DNA of 64,000 nucleotides from Strigamia acuminata (GCA_949358305.1 OX442314.1:63125369-63189368), one strand, 5' to 3'. Positions 21,201 to 33,188 are shown, numbered from the stretch's first letter. The notes: generated by a model from the letters alone, not told the origin. Numbers and translations: made by a program.

Positions 21201-22933
21201 ATACTGAATGCAAACGCATTCGAGAATATTTATTGAATGACAAGGTTGTTGGGATACCACAATCTGAAATAAAAGAATGGAAAAACAAAGTCAAAAACTA
21301 TTGTTTAGACAAAAAAGAAGTTGATGGTGATCAAATGATCATCTATTTTAACCCTTCGTTCGAAGAGGAATTAAACGATTCGGGAAACGGCTTTAAAGCC
21401 GTTGTACCCAGTTCACTCGTAAAACGAGTACTCTTCGCTTGTCATGGCCACCCCCTAAGCGGTCACGCTGGGATGAGTAAGACGCTTGAAAAAACGCGTT
21501 TAATATATTTCTGGCCTGGCATGAGTAGAAGTGTCAGGAACTACGTCAAAAGCTGCACGCACTGTGCTCAGTACAAGCCTATTCAACAGAAAAGGCACGC
21601 AGCTCCTTACACACCACACAACATGACCAATCCTTGGGAATGTATTAACATGGACTTGATGGGCCCGAAACCCGCGGGAAGGTCCCAAAACCAGTATATT
21701 TTTGTCATTATTGACAATTGTACCAAGTTCGTTGAAATTAAGGCTTTGACCAAAGCCACGAGCGCTAACTGCGTTCAAGAATTAAGATCTGTTACAAACA
21801 GATGGGGACACCCCAAAAAGATTGTGAGCGATAACGGAAAACAATTTGTTTCCGATATTTACAATGAGTATTGCGAAATGTACAACATTCGCCCGTCCCA
21901 TACAAGCACGTATCATGCCCAGGCGAACCCGACAGAGCGAGCCAATAGAGATATAAAGACGATGCTGGCTTTGTACACAGATGTGCACACGCAATGGCCA
22001 AGATATCTAGACGAATTCGCATTTGCAATGCGAAATAACGTTTCGTCGGCAACGGGTTCAAGCCCGATGCTACTCAACACGGGGAGAATCGTAACATTAC
22101 CCTTCGACCCAAGGATTATCAAACATGCCAATCCATTTGACAAAGAAAATCCAGAAAAATATGTCAGAGTACTATTGGATGTATTGCGCAGATCGCATCA
22201 AGAGATGCATCGCAGAATTCAATTGAATTTTGAACGACATAGGAAAATACACGAACAAAAGTTCGTAATTACGGAGTTCGAAGTTGGAGATTTAGTTTGG
22301 AAACAGACTCACATTCTCTCGTGCGCAGATAAAAATATCTCCGCTGGATTTGCCGAGAAGAGAGATGGACCGTGGGAAATTACTAAAGTACTTCCAGGCG
22401 GAGCGTATAAATTACGCAAATTAGCTGATGGTTCGATTGAAAAATCAGTGAATATTAAAGCGTTGTACCCCTATACGCCTTCGTACCCGATTGAGACATG
22501 GAAAGTAGGACAAAAGTCCGCCTCTTACTCGCCTCAAGAAAATCCTAAATGGATGGACGAAAGTAATCAACTTCCGGAGGCTGAAGAAATGGAATTAATT
22601 CCTGAAACTTCCTCAGAAATTCCAATGGAATTATCCGACTCAACTTCAGTGCAGATTGAGAAATCTGCGCCCACAAAGTCTAAACATAGACATAGACAAC
22701 GCTTAACTGCTATGGAAAGGAAAGCGGCGTTAAAAAGAGGCGAAGTTCCAAAGAAACCGCCTCGAAAACCCCGCAAACCCCAACCGATAGTTCCACGAAC
22801 TAGCACTCGTCCACGACGAGAACGAAAACCAAATCCTAAATATGCAGATGAAAATTTCGTGCGAAACATCACTGCAGTATTTAAAAAACCTTACCAACAA
22901 CGAGGAAAAGCCTCAAAGTTCTGTTGGAATTGA
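18259..22933 (+). pseudogene. pol: Gypsy C Pol with stops and a frameshift
   Basis: Homologous to A Pol over nearly its whole length. Protease (ALMDTGASQ ~19060), RT with YLDD (~20095), RNase H (MTDAS ~20540), integrase zinc domain (~21440-21570) and core (MDLMG ~21655, VSDNG ~21828, TERANRD ~21930) are all visible. Breaks: TGA at 18349-18351, TAG at 19213-19215 (Trp in A), TAG at 19606-19608, and a 1-nt insertion near 20181 in RT that shifts the frame. The ~340 bp after the first stop do not resemble the A counterpart. From 20190 to the stop at 22933 the frame is open. This copy cannot make full-length Pol without recoding. Confidence 0.92.
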
Positions 22934-23744
22934 TAAAGTTTTATTCAAAACTTGAAGACTGTAATTATTTACATGTCTGACAGGTGTAGTGATTTATAAT
23001 CTCAACACCGAGGGACAAGATATTACGATATTTATTGAAATTTATATTAAAAATATGAATTTGTTGCGATGAATTAAATATTCGGTAGAATATTTTAATT
23101 TTTTGGTCGTATTTACATGTATTTTAACCAAAATACAGAGAATTACTTTGAAAAGTGATAATCTCGCGTAATTACGAAGGTACGAGACTTACGAGGTGTG
23201 ATTAAACCTCGAACCCGACAATTAATAGGGAAATAAAATTCCCAGGGTTCATTGCACACAAACACTTCGTTAAACACACGGATACTAGTGACTTCGTCCC
23301 TTCAACCGTCTTCGCTTTTCGACTCGAGAATTCGACGCTAATTCATTTAGCCAACTTCAAGCACGAAAACTAGCTTCAACAGTAAGTAGTTTTCGAAATT
23401 ATTCTTTGACCAAAGAATTACAAAAAATTGTTCGCAACAATTGAAAATATCGGTGTCCCGATAAAAATTAGAAGTTCACGTGTTGTTATAAGCGTGAATC
23501 GGCATTAAATCACTCTGGAAGTTTAACTATTCAGTCGAATAGTTGGGTTAAATATTAATAATGAATTATTAAGATTTAAGTATGTAGGCACTAATTATTT
23601 AAATCAAGTCGCGGTCGAGGCTTGCATAAATTATTTAGCGGTGAATTTTCGATGTAAAAAATTTATTAGACCAAGTGTTAATTAATTAATACGATAGATA
23701 TTTTGATACTCGGAAGTTGGATTAAATAGTTTACAAAACTAAGG
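22934..23744 (+). other. Gypsy C pol-ORF3 interval, first part
   Basis: No ORF of note. It holds a 15-base sequence (AACCTCGAACCCGAC, 23205-23219) shared with the same region of F. A good 5' splice-site match GTAAGT lies at 23382-23387. A dense train of five perfect hairpins occupies 23401-23544 (e.g. ATTCTTTG/CAAAGAAT and AACTATTC/GAATAGTT). Element D is inserted at 23744/23745. Confidence 0.6.
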
Positions 23745-24740
23745 TGTCATGAACCGGTTGTTTCTGGTATTGGAAACCGCGTTTGAAAGGCGCGCCAGTT
23801 ACGATACTGGGAGAGCCTGGTCCCGAATAAGGGCCCGGGCAACAATAAGCAGCCTGGAGGGTGGCGGCAAGCTTAACCCCCTATTCGATCATGTTACGAA
23901 TTATTACCGAGTTTGTTGGAGCCTTAAAAGTGGAAGAAGTAATGCTCACGTGCGGACTTAACAACGCTAACGTGGCTTAAGCTAATCTGGCAGGGACCCC
24001 TAATGGCGGAGCGGCCAGACCGAGCAAGCGCGCACTAATCGCGCGCAAAAGACGAAATAAACAACTCATTAGCTACTTGAATCAAACTTCTAGTCCAGAG
24101 GCACGTCAGCGGCATAAAACGTCGTGTAAACACAAAAGAACATCGAAAGGAAAGGAAACAAAGATGACACGCGGAATTTAGACACGCGATATGACCATGA
24201 ATATACTCAAACATGCACAATTACGTGGCATGGAGTTATACTGTGAGTTAACACAGGAGAGACTGCCAAATGCACAACGGCCAGCTAAGGCACTTACGAT
24301 AGCTCATGGTCTTACGCCTTCTGATCAGACTTGGCTGAAACAGCTCAGAAGTGAACTTGGGCCAAGTCTATCACAGAAAACGAGGGGAGAACCATGAGTC
24401 AAGCACGCGTAAGCCAATCAGGCGCGCTCGTGAATAATCATCGCGATGAGTCAGTCGCGAGTGATTAAATATTTAAATCAGATAGGATAGACTAAACGAA
24501 ATTAGGAGGGGTAACAGTAAGAATTACCTGACATAGACCAGTCTGATGTGACCAAATTGAGCCACACCAGACCAGGTCAAGGGATAAACATGAATAGGAA
24601 ATGAAGGTAGGACAAAACTCAAATTATATTTAGGCTTAGGATTTATTAAGAGTTTTAAACAATGGAACACACGGGATACGCGTAAACAGAACACAACAAT
24701 TTGGTGAGGAATACAAGCGCGTAAATGCCGGGCCGTGACA
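23745..24740 (-). repeat. 3' LTR of gypsy D
   Basis: Direct copy of 33831-34826. Short ORFs inside are shared by both LTRs and are not supported as genes. Confidence 0.93.
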
Positions 24741-25574
24741 CGCCCCTCGGACCAGAGTGTTTTTATTCTCTGTTTAGATCTGCAAAAAGAAATAAAAATA
24801 CGATACGAAAAAATCAAATAACAATTGGAATGATTAATACACTACACTAATGAGGCGCGAGAACTTATCGCGTAAACTCATTAAATAACTAACGCGCGGA
24901 CTAAACAACGCAAGCGTTAAGCGCTCTAAAAACTGAACAATAACAAGAAAAACTACTAGCATAAGCGCCAGGCCAAGAATGCGTTAATCGCATTAAATCA
25001 CGCCATAAGGGCATCTCGACACTTATTAAACACTAGAAATGCACTACAATAGTCAACGCGCCTTAGTGTGTTCCCACGCTCAGTTTCTCAGCACAAATCG
25101 CGTTCACAATATCCCGAACGCGTGGAGACGATGTGCACCGTGTCAAGTCGCGAAAACAAGATGGCAGCCAGACACCGATTGACAAGTGACGTCACTGGTC
25201 AGATGACACTAGACACTCCGGCGCCATCTGTCGCAAACAAGACCACACACGCACAACAGTCACTGAGCATGAAAAACAACACCAAGCGCTTACAAAGTCA
25301 AAGTTAATGAAAACAAAGTCGCGTAAACACTTCGACGGGAAAAGAATGGAGTTTTGACCCCGCATTCCCCCTCGAAACGTCAGCGAATATCAACAATTAG
25401 TAAAAAACATTCTAAAACCAAATATTAGTGCAAAATACATCAAAAAACACAACAACACACTCATCCCAATGCAAACAAAAATCAACACGAACACCAAAAC
25501 TCTTATAAAATTGAAACAATGTTAAAAAACGAATAAATATTAATAAACACTTTAAAAACATAAAAAGAAGGCTG
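24741..25574 (-). other. Polypurine tract and 3' UTR of gypsy D
   Basis: On the minus strand CGAGGGGCG lies directly upstream of the 3' LTR (24741-24749) and is the likely purine tract. The other ~820 bp carry no gene I can support. Confidence 0.65.
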
Positions 25575-27152
25575 TTATGGCGGATCCTCTTCCTGTTCAC
25601 AATCATTATACCGAATATCGTTCTCGGCATAATATTTTATGCAAATCTCACGTGATTCCGCACTGAATTTGTCCACTCGGGCGTGTATATCGTCCAGGTC
25701 CACCCGGGAAATAAAACTGGCGCCGCAACCATCTCCAACAGCACTCAGCGCTTCTAGTGGGTCCGGAACATCCCCCGAGTCCTTCGCGTCTTCATCCGGG
25801 TCGCGATACCAATGTCGGAGGTCCACGATGTGGTAGGGTTGTGTAACACTTCCGTCCTCCTTCATCAGCAGCACGGTATTCGGTCCGATGATCCGGTGGA
25901 TGATGTAAATCCCTTCTGTACGCTGCTGGAAACCTGCTGAGACCTGCTTGTCCGCCGACGACAAGATCCTGCTCCTCAGCGTGACCCAGTCGCCGGGCTT
26001 GAAGTCGTGGGGCCGCCGTTTCCGATCGTACCATCGCTTATGTCGCAGGTTCGCTATCTCCAAGTTCTTCCGCGCCTCGGCTCCGACGCGTAGCATATAA
26101 CGATGTAAATACCTCGCCTCATCCGGCGGGAGAGGATCCCCGTCGTCGGTGTCGCTGTCGAGGTCGCCTGGATAACGCGCTTCCTGTCCAACGATCATCA
26201 TATACGGTGAGAACTTCAGCGATGTTTGATAGCTGGCGTTAATGGCCAAAATGAAGTAGCCAATATGACGGTCCCAATTCACGTGCTCGTCGATGTACGC
26301 GAGAATGCAGGTCTTCAGTGACTGGTTCAGGCGCTCCGCCAAATTCCCTTGCGGATGATACACAGATATGTACTTGTTCACAATGCCCATTCCCGCACAG
26401 TGCGCTTGAAAACGCGCAGAACGAAAAGTAGGCGCATTGTCACTAATTAAAGTCTTTGGGAAGGCCCAACGCTGCACAAATGCCTCAATTTGCGCAATTG
26501 TAGTTGGAACATCCGCTGCTTCGGTGAGACGGACATCAACCCATCTGCTGGCCGCATCCACCATCACGAACGCGTAGCAATTACCCTGGCTAGACTTCAA
26601 CTTTTTCCCAAAGTAGTCGACGTAAATGGTTCTGAAACGACGGCGTGGTTTTGCCGTCTCCATTTCTCCCATTGGCAAACGCCGTTCGACCTTTGCTCTC
26701 TGGCATGGCCCGCATACCTTGATCCACCCCGCCACATCTTTCTTCATCCCTGGCCAAAAAACACGCGTCTTTAAACGCATCATGGTCTTTCCAATTCCAA
26801 GGTGGCCAGAAGTTGGCGGGAAGTGAAGGCAGTGAAAATAAATTCGTCTCAAAGGCTCTGGCAAGTAAATACGACGCGATTCAGCGCGTTGGCCAATTGT
26901 TACTGGCGGGTACCTACACAGAAGCCCATGATACAAAGCCATGTCAACAGATTGCTTTTTGATTTTCTCAGCCTCGTCTTCGTCAGGCGGCAAATGCCCA
27001 GTATCCAGATACATTATTATACCCTTCGCCCAACCATCAGCCAACTGAACTTCCCTCATTCTTTTCTGAGTTGGCAAAAGCTCGTAAGCCGGATGCTCAG
27101 CCGGTCGATCCTCATCCAAATCTTCGGATTCATATGGCGAGACTTCCCATAT
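25575..27152 (-). CDS. pol: Gypsy D Pol, 3' part (integrase)
   Basis: The C-terminal ~525 codons of D Pol; the continuous frame is cut at 27152 by the 1.85-kb insertion. The integrase zinc domain has HCLHFPPTSGHLGIGKT...CGPCQRAK (~26705-26830). The core has acidic residues in YVDYFGKK, LISDNAP and GNLAERLNQ. The C-terminal part contains the GDWVTL and GIYIIHRIIGP segments also found in F. The first ATG in this fragment (27119) is not expected to be a real start. Removing 1857 bp (insertion plus one CATAT) joins it in frame to 29005-32159. Confidence 0.9.
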   Translation of the reverse strand: MWEVSPYESEDLDEDRPAEHPAYELLPTQKRMREVQLADGWAKGIIMYLDTGHLPPDEDEAEKIKKQSVDMALYHGLLCRYPPVTIGQRAESRRIYLPEPLRRIYFHCLHFPPTSGHLGIGKTMMRLKTRVFWPGMKKDVAGWIKVCGPCQRAKVERRLPMGEMETAKPRRRFRTIYVDYFGKKLKSSQGNCYAFVMVDAASRWVDVRLTEAADVPTTIAQIEAFVQRWAFPKTLISDNAPTFRSARFQAHCAGMGIVNKYISVYHPQGNLAERLNQSLKTCILAYIDEHVNWDRHIGYFILAINASYQTSLKFSPYMMIVGQEARYPGDLDSDTDDGDPLPPDEARYLHRYMLRVGAEARKNLEIANLRHKRWYDRKRRPHDFKPGDWVTLRSRILSSADKQVSAGFQQRTEGIYIIHRIIGPNTVLLMKEDGSVTQPYHIVDLRHWYRDPDEDAKDSGDVPDPLEALSAVGDGCGASFISRVDLDDIHARVDKFSAESREICIKYYAENDIRYNDCEQEEDPP

Positions 27153-29004
27153 AAAAAAATATTATAGGGTATTCTTATAGTAATAACCTATAGGGTATAC
27201 TATAATATTTTGGAACAAAAGATCATAGTACACCCTATAGTATGTACCTATATGGTATCCTATAGTGTATACCCATATGGTACCCTGTAGTATGTCCCTA
27301 TAGGGTACACTATAATATTTTGGAACAACAGATCATAGTAAACCCTATAGTACGTACCTATATGGTACCCTACAGTAAAATCCTATGTGGTACCCTATAC
27401 TAAAATCCTGTATGGTTTCCTATAGAATATTTTATATGATGTGACCTCATATGATATGATATGGTCTGATCCTGTACAGAAAATAAATGACACACTTTTT
27501 TAAAAAATTTAATAACAACAGCCAATAACAGCATTACAGCCATTGATAGCCATTTTGAATAATCGTGATGTAATTACATCACAATGTATTCAATTTTTAT
27601 CTAAAGTCACAATCAAATGCATTTTTATGCATTCATTAATGATTTCTAGAAGAGCACTGTTTAATGCCTTGGTTGAAAAATTCACACAATTTCAGATGGA
27701 AGTGGATATCTAAACACACCTCAATATCCATGGTGTGTGAAGTCTTGAACAGCAAAATTAAATAAATAATTAAGAAATTTTTAGCAACTTTTCCATTTAA
27801 GTTGCTTCAAATCATATATTTGATTTAATTGTTCAAGTAAAAATGGCCAAAACCAAAGGCCAGCCGTTAAAATAAATGATTACCATTTAGTAACAATTTT
27901 GGAAAAAACGCCATCTATCGGCAGCTTTTGCTGACAAAGGTTTACCCTATACTAATTCCTATAGTATGCTATACAGGGTGATACTATACCAATAATCATG
28001 TATAGTATTGTATTATATTTCATATAGGATAATATTATAGTCATTCACCCTATACTAATTCCTATAGTATGCTATACAGGATGATATTGTACCAATAATT
28101 ACATATAGGTTTGTATGATAATTCATATAGGGTAATACTATAGTCATTGACCCTGTACTAACTCCTATAGTACGCTATACAGGGTGATACTGTACCAATA
28201 ATCACATATAGGTTTGTATCAGAGAATAACATTGGCGAAAAAAGTTTACCCGTTACCCGCCCGTTACCCGTCACCGAAACAATTTCGTACTTGTACCCGC
28301 CCGTACCCGGGCTATCCCGGAATCCCCCTACCCTACCCTACCCGTACCCGCGATTACGTGTTCATTGTTCATGGCGGTGCGATTTTACAATGAACTACGG
28401 TAGGCTGATCAAAACATCATCATAAAAATAAACCAAATTGGTTAAATAAATCAATTTATTACGTTATTATTATAAAACTAAACGTTGCAAACGTACAAAA
28501 AACGTACCCGTACCCGACCCGTAACCGGGAGTCGCGGGAGATCTAGAACCGTACCCGCCTGTACCCTACGGGTACGGGCGGGTACGGTTACGGTTACGGG
28601 TACGGGTACCCGATGTTATTCTCTGGTTTGTATGATAATTTGTGTAGGGTAATACTATAGTCAATGACCCTATACTAATTCTTATGGTATGCTATACAGG
28701 GTGATACTGTACCAATAATCATGTATAGTATTGTATGGTATTTTGTATAGGGTAGTATTATAGTCATTTACCCTATACTAATTCCTATAGTATGCTATAT
28801 AGGGTGATACTGTACCAATAATCATGTATAGTATTGTATAGTATTTCATATAGGATAATATTATAGTTATTAATCCTATAGTAATCATATAGTATTCTGT
28901 GTAGTGTAACCCTACACATAGGTTAAACCTATAGTTTGCTATAGGTTGACCCTATAGGATATTCTACCCTATAAAATGCCCTATAGTATGCTATAGGGAA
29001 TTTT
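27153..29004 (+). mobile_element. Unclassified 1.85-kb element inserted in D pol
   Basis: Flanked by a 5-bp direct repeat CATAT (27148-27152 and 29005-29009). Excision of element plus one repeat (1857 bp, divisible by 3) restores the pol frame, which fixes the ends. No ORF or convincing terminal inverted repeats. The left arm has two ~130-bp repeats rich in CCTATAGGGTA. The centre (~27480-27930) is unique AT-rich sequence. The right arm has five tandem 103-bp units starting CCCTATACTAATTCC at 27945, 28048, 28151, 28668 (after the MITE) and 28771. Probably a non-autonomous DNA element; class unknown. Confidence 0.8.
28220..28625 (+). mobile_element. hAT-type MITE, 406 bp
   Basis: Terminal inverted repeats CAGAGAATAACATTGG and its complement with one mismatch. 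The perfect 8-bp target duplication GTTTGTAT is at 28212-28219 and 28626-28633. Removing it restores the 103-bp period of the host repeat. Its subterminal regions are full of TACCCG-type repeats in opposite orientation at the two ends. It has no coding capacity. Confidence 0.92.
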
Positions 29005-32000
29005 CATATGGGTTGGTCGTCCACCAAAGGTTGTTGAGTCTGCCTCGAACGCGTATTTGGTCGCGTCGGCAAAGGTGGCACCGTAGTCCGATATTCGTCG
29101 GAACTATGGTCACTCAAAAATCGCTCGCTACCAGATTTTCCTTTATTTGAAACTGGTGACGCTGGTGAAGACGAACGCTCACTTCTTGCAGGTGATACAA
29201 TCTTTTTGGGTCTTCCAACTTTACGTTTTTGTTTTGGTGGCCGTCCTCTTTTCCTTTTAGGCACAGGATCAGAAGGAACCACTTTGACCTTACAGGGCCT
29301 CCCAACACGCCTTTTTGGCGGCAAGGCAGCTGGAGGCGTAATTACACCGGAGAGCTGGTGTGCCATGACATCTTTCTTGTCTGCCGGCACACTACCCCCC
29401 CTTGAGGGGTCGGGGGGTTTGGGGGGTCGGGTGTCAGAATCCCCAAACAACTCGAGCGGTTCCAACTCCTCAAACTCGCGCTTCTTTTGAAGAATACGCA
29501 ACTTCTTACGAAGTTTGGCCGCATTAACGATCCTTGAGCCAGATGGTTTTGGCACGAAATGCTCGTCAAGCTCCACCATCTCAATGGTCGGCCAACTCGC
29601 GAAATCGTCAAAGAACGCACAATATGTCGCATCATCTACGAGCGGACAATCATCATCGCCAATTTCAATGGCCGGATCTACAGGAGCTCTGCTCAACGCA
29701 TCAGCGACACGATTACTTGTGCCACTGCAATGCAGAAATGTAAATCGAAAGTCTGACATCGACAGAATCCATCGAGCCAATCTGCCCTTCGGTTCGCGCT
29801 GAGCAAAAAGCCATTTTAAACACTTGTGATCGCTCTCAAGGTAAAAATCCATAAGTTCTAAGTAACTGCGGAAACGCTTAACTGCCCAAACAGCAGCTAG
29901 ACACTCGATCTCCGTAACATTATAATTCTTCTCCGCACTATTTAAAGCGCGCGAAGCAAATGCAATTGGCACACGAATGCCATTATTATCCAATTGCATC
30001 AACGCAGCACCCAAGCCTGAGTAGCTCGCGTCTGTCTGCAGAATATACGGCTTCGACCAGTCAGGAAACCTCCACTGCAAAGTCGACGTTGCAACTTGGT
30101 CCCGCAGATACTCGAACGCTGCTTGACAGCCATCCGTCCAATTCCATGGCGCGTTCTTCTTCATCAAGGGCCTGAAAACTTCACAAGTCCTCGAGTACCC
30201 CGGAAAAAACGAAGAATAGTACCCAATCATGCCCTTAAAGCGCTGCAACTCTTTTACGTTAGTTGGCGCGGGAAATAACTGGATCGCGCTGGTCTTTTTC
30301 GGATTAGGACGAATCTTTCCTTCTTCAACAATATGACCCAACACTTCAAGGCTACGCTTACACAGCTCTGTCTTGCCGGCATTCATCGTGAATCCTGCCG
30401 CGTCAAGAAGTGTCAAAACTTGCTTCAGATGTTCTACATGTTCTTCAAATGTTTTACTAAAGACAATAATGTCGTCGATGTAAACAAAGACGCATTTGTA
30501 CAAAAATTCCGCAAGCGTAAGATTCATAGCGCGTTGCAGTGTTGCAGGGCCATTTATTGGACCAAAAGGCATGCGGACATACTCGTAGAGTCCGCGATGC
30601 GTGATAAAAGCGAGAAAACGTTCATCTCCCGGCCTAACGCCGATCTGATGAAACGCTTCACGTCCATCTATTATGGAAAACCACTTAGCTCCGCCCAAAT
30701 ATGAAAAGATGTTATCAATATCTGGGAGGGGATACACGTCAGGCATCGTTTGCGCGTTGATAGGGCGAAAGTCCATGGCACACCTCCATCTGCCATCTTT
30801 CTTGGGCACGACGACAGGGGCCACGGCACAATCACTCTTCGAGCGACGAATAATACCCTGCGCCAGCTTTTGATCGATGTACTGATCAATGATAGCTTTT
30901 TTAGCAGGGTTTACCGGCCTAACAGGCACGTGTATTGGCCTAAAGTCAGGTTTAAGATCAACCTCAAAAAGAGTGTTATTGCACAACCCCACTTCTTCTC
31001 TGAAGATGTTCGAAACGGGTTTTAACGCGTCAATCAAATGAGTGATGCGTTTTGGTGATAGTTGATTTGATAACTGCCCATAAATCCAGTCCAACTTAGT
31101 CGGATCGGGACAAGGCAGATATTCAACAAAATTGGTCGTAGGAGAAAACTGTCCACCAGTGGAACCAACTTTCCCTTCCACGTCCGAAATAACTGAATCG
31201 GGAGGCACTGACGGAACGGACGACTCCGCAGACTGCGACAATCTCTTCCGAGCCCTGCGCACCCGTTTAGAACGTCGGAACTGGCTAAAACTCATGGGCC
31301 TCCGGTAGACACGTGTCGTATCGCGGAATTTAGTTCTGCGCGACTTTTCGCGTCGCGGAGGTGACCAAAGAAATGTCCAACTCCTATTTTCCGCGGTCTT
31401 ACGCGAAACCACCACCTTAACTCTGAATGGCGCATCGTCATGCGGTAACTCAAAAGTTTCGGCGGGCAATGTGCGATGATTCAACAAAACACAATTTACA
31501 TCACTAATCGGGGCAGGAACTGCCATCTTAGGGGCGGCGGGGATTAGTGGCAACAAAAGTACTGGGTCGGAGGCCAGCGCCTGTCTCATAGTCATGAAAC
31601 TACGCCGCTCCTCCGAACCCCTTATGAACCAGCAATTAAGTCCATGGTCCGTACACAATCCAACCGCTCGACAGAAATCTCGTCCGAGCAGCAAGTCCGC
31701 TGATGAGTCCTCTATAACCAAGCACACAAAAGAGATCAGGGTTTGAGGTGCACGCACGGTTATTTCCACGCTACCCAAAACCTCAACTAATTGATTATTG
31801 GCAACGCGAATGGTCTCGTGCAACACAACCATTTCCACCCCCATCTTCTCATGCAGCCTCTCATACAGATCTTGCGCCATGATGCAGGTCTGAGCACCAG
31901 AGTCAAACTGCGCAATAAATTGGATGTCATTCCAGACGATCTTCACGTATTGGGAATCATGTCGTACTCTCTCTCCAATCCCGATCTCAATTTTTGGCTC

Positions 32001-32159
32001 CTCGGACACATCTTTCTCTTTAGGAGAAATCATCACGAATGAAGTCAACTTCGGAAGTATTGGGTCAGTATTAGGCGCGGTCAACACAGATTTTGGTGGC
32101 AACACGCGCTCCACATTCGGCGGTTCCGACACAGCTTTAGGTGTTAAACCTACTTCTTC
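29005..32159 (-). CDS. pol: Gypsy D Pol, 5' part (protease, RT, RNase H, AT-hooks)
   Basis: Open in the -1 frame from the end of Gag (32159) to the insertion; there is no ATG near the start. Protease with AQFDSGAQTC (~31890-31920); RT with FVYIDDIIVFS (~30465-30495) and an MDFRPIN segment; RNase H with LQTDASYSGLG (~30030); then a ~230-residue basic and proline-rich region. Near its end, residues ~940-980 of the 1042-codon open segment, there are three AT-hook-like motifs (RRVGRP, RKRGRP, RKVGRP). The TGA at 29004-29006 is created by the inserted element. It precedes the integrase part at 25575-27152. Confidence 0.92.
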
Positions 32160-33188
32160 TTTGGGTCCACCACTTTGGCGTCGGACTTCAGTGGGGGCCC
32201 TCTCTCGTTTCCCGGAACGACCCAGGGTTTATAACAGTGCGGGCATAGTGGGGCGTTTAATTTAATATCGCGCATATACCACCGATCGCGCCTGTTTTTG
32301 GCCCACTCCGCTCCGGGCGGCAACTTAATGTCCTTAGGTGGGCCGGAGCCCTGAGCGAAGGAGTTATTTTGACTGCAGACATGAGGTTCTCCAGTCTCTA
32401 CCGGTGGCTCTGTTCCAACAATAGGCGCAGTTTTTGCAGCCATAATACTACGGACTGTCTGCGCCATTATGCTTTGATTGTCATCATCAAACATGCCACC
32501 TTCCTCTAATTCACCCAAGACTTCCATCACGGCCGCAACCTTATTGCGCGTGAAAAAATGTCGAGTCGAGTTCTTAGTCGCCTCAACCGGTTTCTTCACG
32601 GCGGCTTCTTGCCTAGTCTGAGCTGCATGCTGGGGAACCGGCATTTGGCCTCGCTTAACCCCGTGCAGGTCGAAATCTTTTTTATGGAGAGATCGTAGTT
32701 GCAGCTCGCTACCTGCTTGCTGTCCCCTAACAATGGCTTGCGACAAGGTTAACACGCCCATTTGACGCATGACTTCCGCAACGTCAGGTTGCAGTCGTCG
32801 CTGGGCTATATCCCATTTTTGGCTGTCCCCCACTATCCCTGTTTTCTGTAGGAATCGGTTAGTCTCGCGCAAAAATTTTGCAGTTGGCTCCCCCATCGCC
32901 TGTCGCTTTTCCGCCAAATTGACAGTAGCTTCAGCGACGGTAAGAGAAAACGCGTCTTTAAACAGATGCGCGAACTCATCCCAAAACTCAGGCTTCGGAA
33001 GCAAATCGATATACCAGTCCAGAGCCTCGCCTTTTAAAGCTTGAGGCACATAATACTCAAGATACACCGACTCCGCCATTCCCGAAGTAAAGAAATGGGC
33101 TCGCAGCTGAGTGAGAAACAAATCCACTGCGTTATAGGCGCCCTTGCTCACATCGAACTCCGGTAATTTCCCCATTCTCATACCGGAA
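32150..33188 (-). CDS. gag: Gypsy D Gag, C-terminal part
   Basis: Frame open from 33316 to the stop at 32150. Typical Gag sequence begins around 33185 (MGKLPEFDVSKGAYNAVDLF) and continues through a capsid-like region (ALDWYIDLLPKPEFW). A His/Cys-poor tail follows with CPHCYKPW near the end and no classical CCHC knuckle. It ends CCA AAG AAG AAG TAG. Pol continues in the -1 frame. The frame differs from the N-terminal Gag ORF, so one indel or a shift lies near 33190. Confidence 0.8.
32159..32165 (-). promoter_or_regulatory. Candidate -1 frameshift heptamer C_CCA_AAG (D)
   Basis: Gag codons gac cca aag give an XXXYYYZ heptamer three codons before the Gag stop, and pol is open in the -1 frame from this point. 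A final G is not favoured at eukaryotic sites, so this is only a candidate. Confidence 0.4.

Noticed and set aside
23749-24397. Short ORFs inside the D LTRs (repeated at 33835-34483).
   Set aside because: LTR sequence, no family features, no conserved partner elsewhere.
28240-28620. TACCCG/CGGGTA repeats as telomere-like DNA.
   Set aside because: They are irregular, inverted at the two ends and confined to an element with hAT termini and an 8-bp duplication.
27129-29011. A 9-bp direct repeat TTCATATGG around the insertion in D, suggesting a Mutator-type duplication.
   Set aside because: Removal by this boundary leaves the pol frame broken, while the 5-bp CATAT boundary removes 1857 bp and restores it. 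The 9-bp match arises from a second CATATG in the host sequence.
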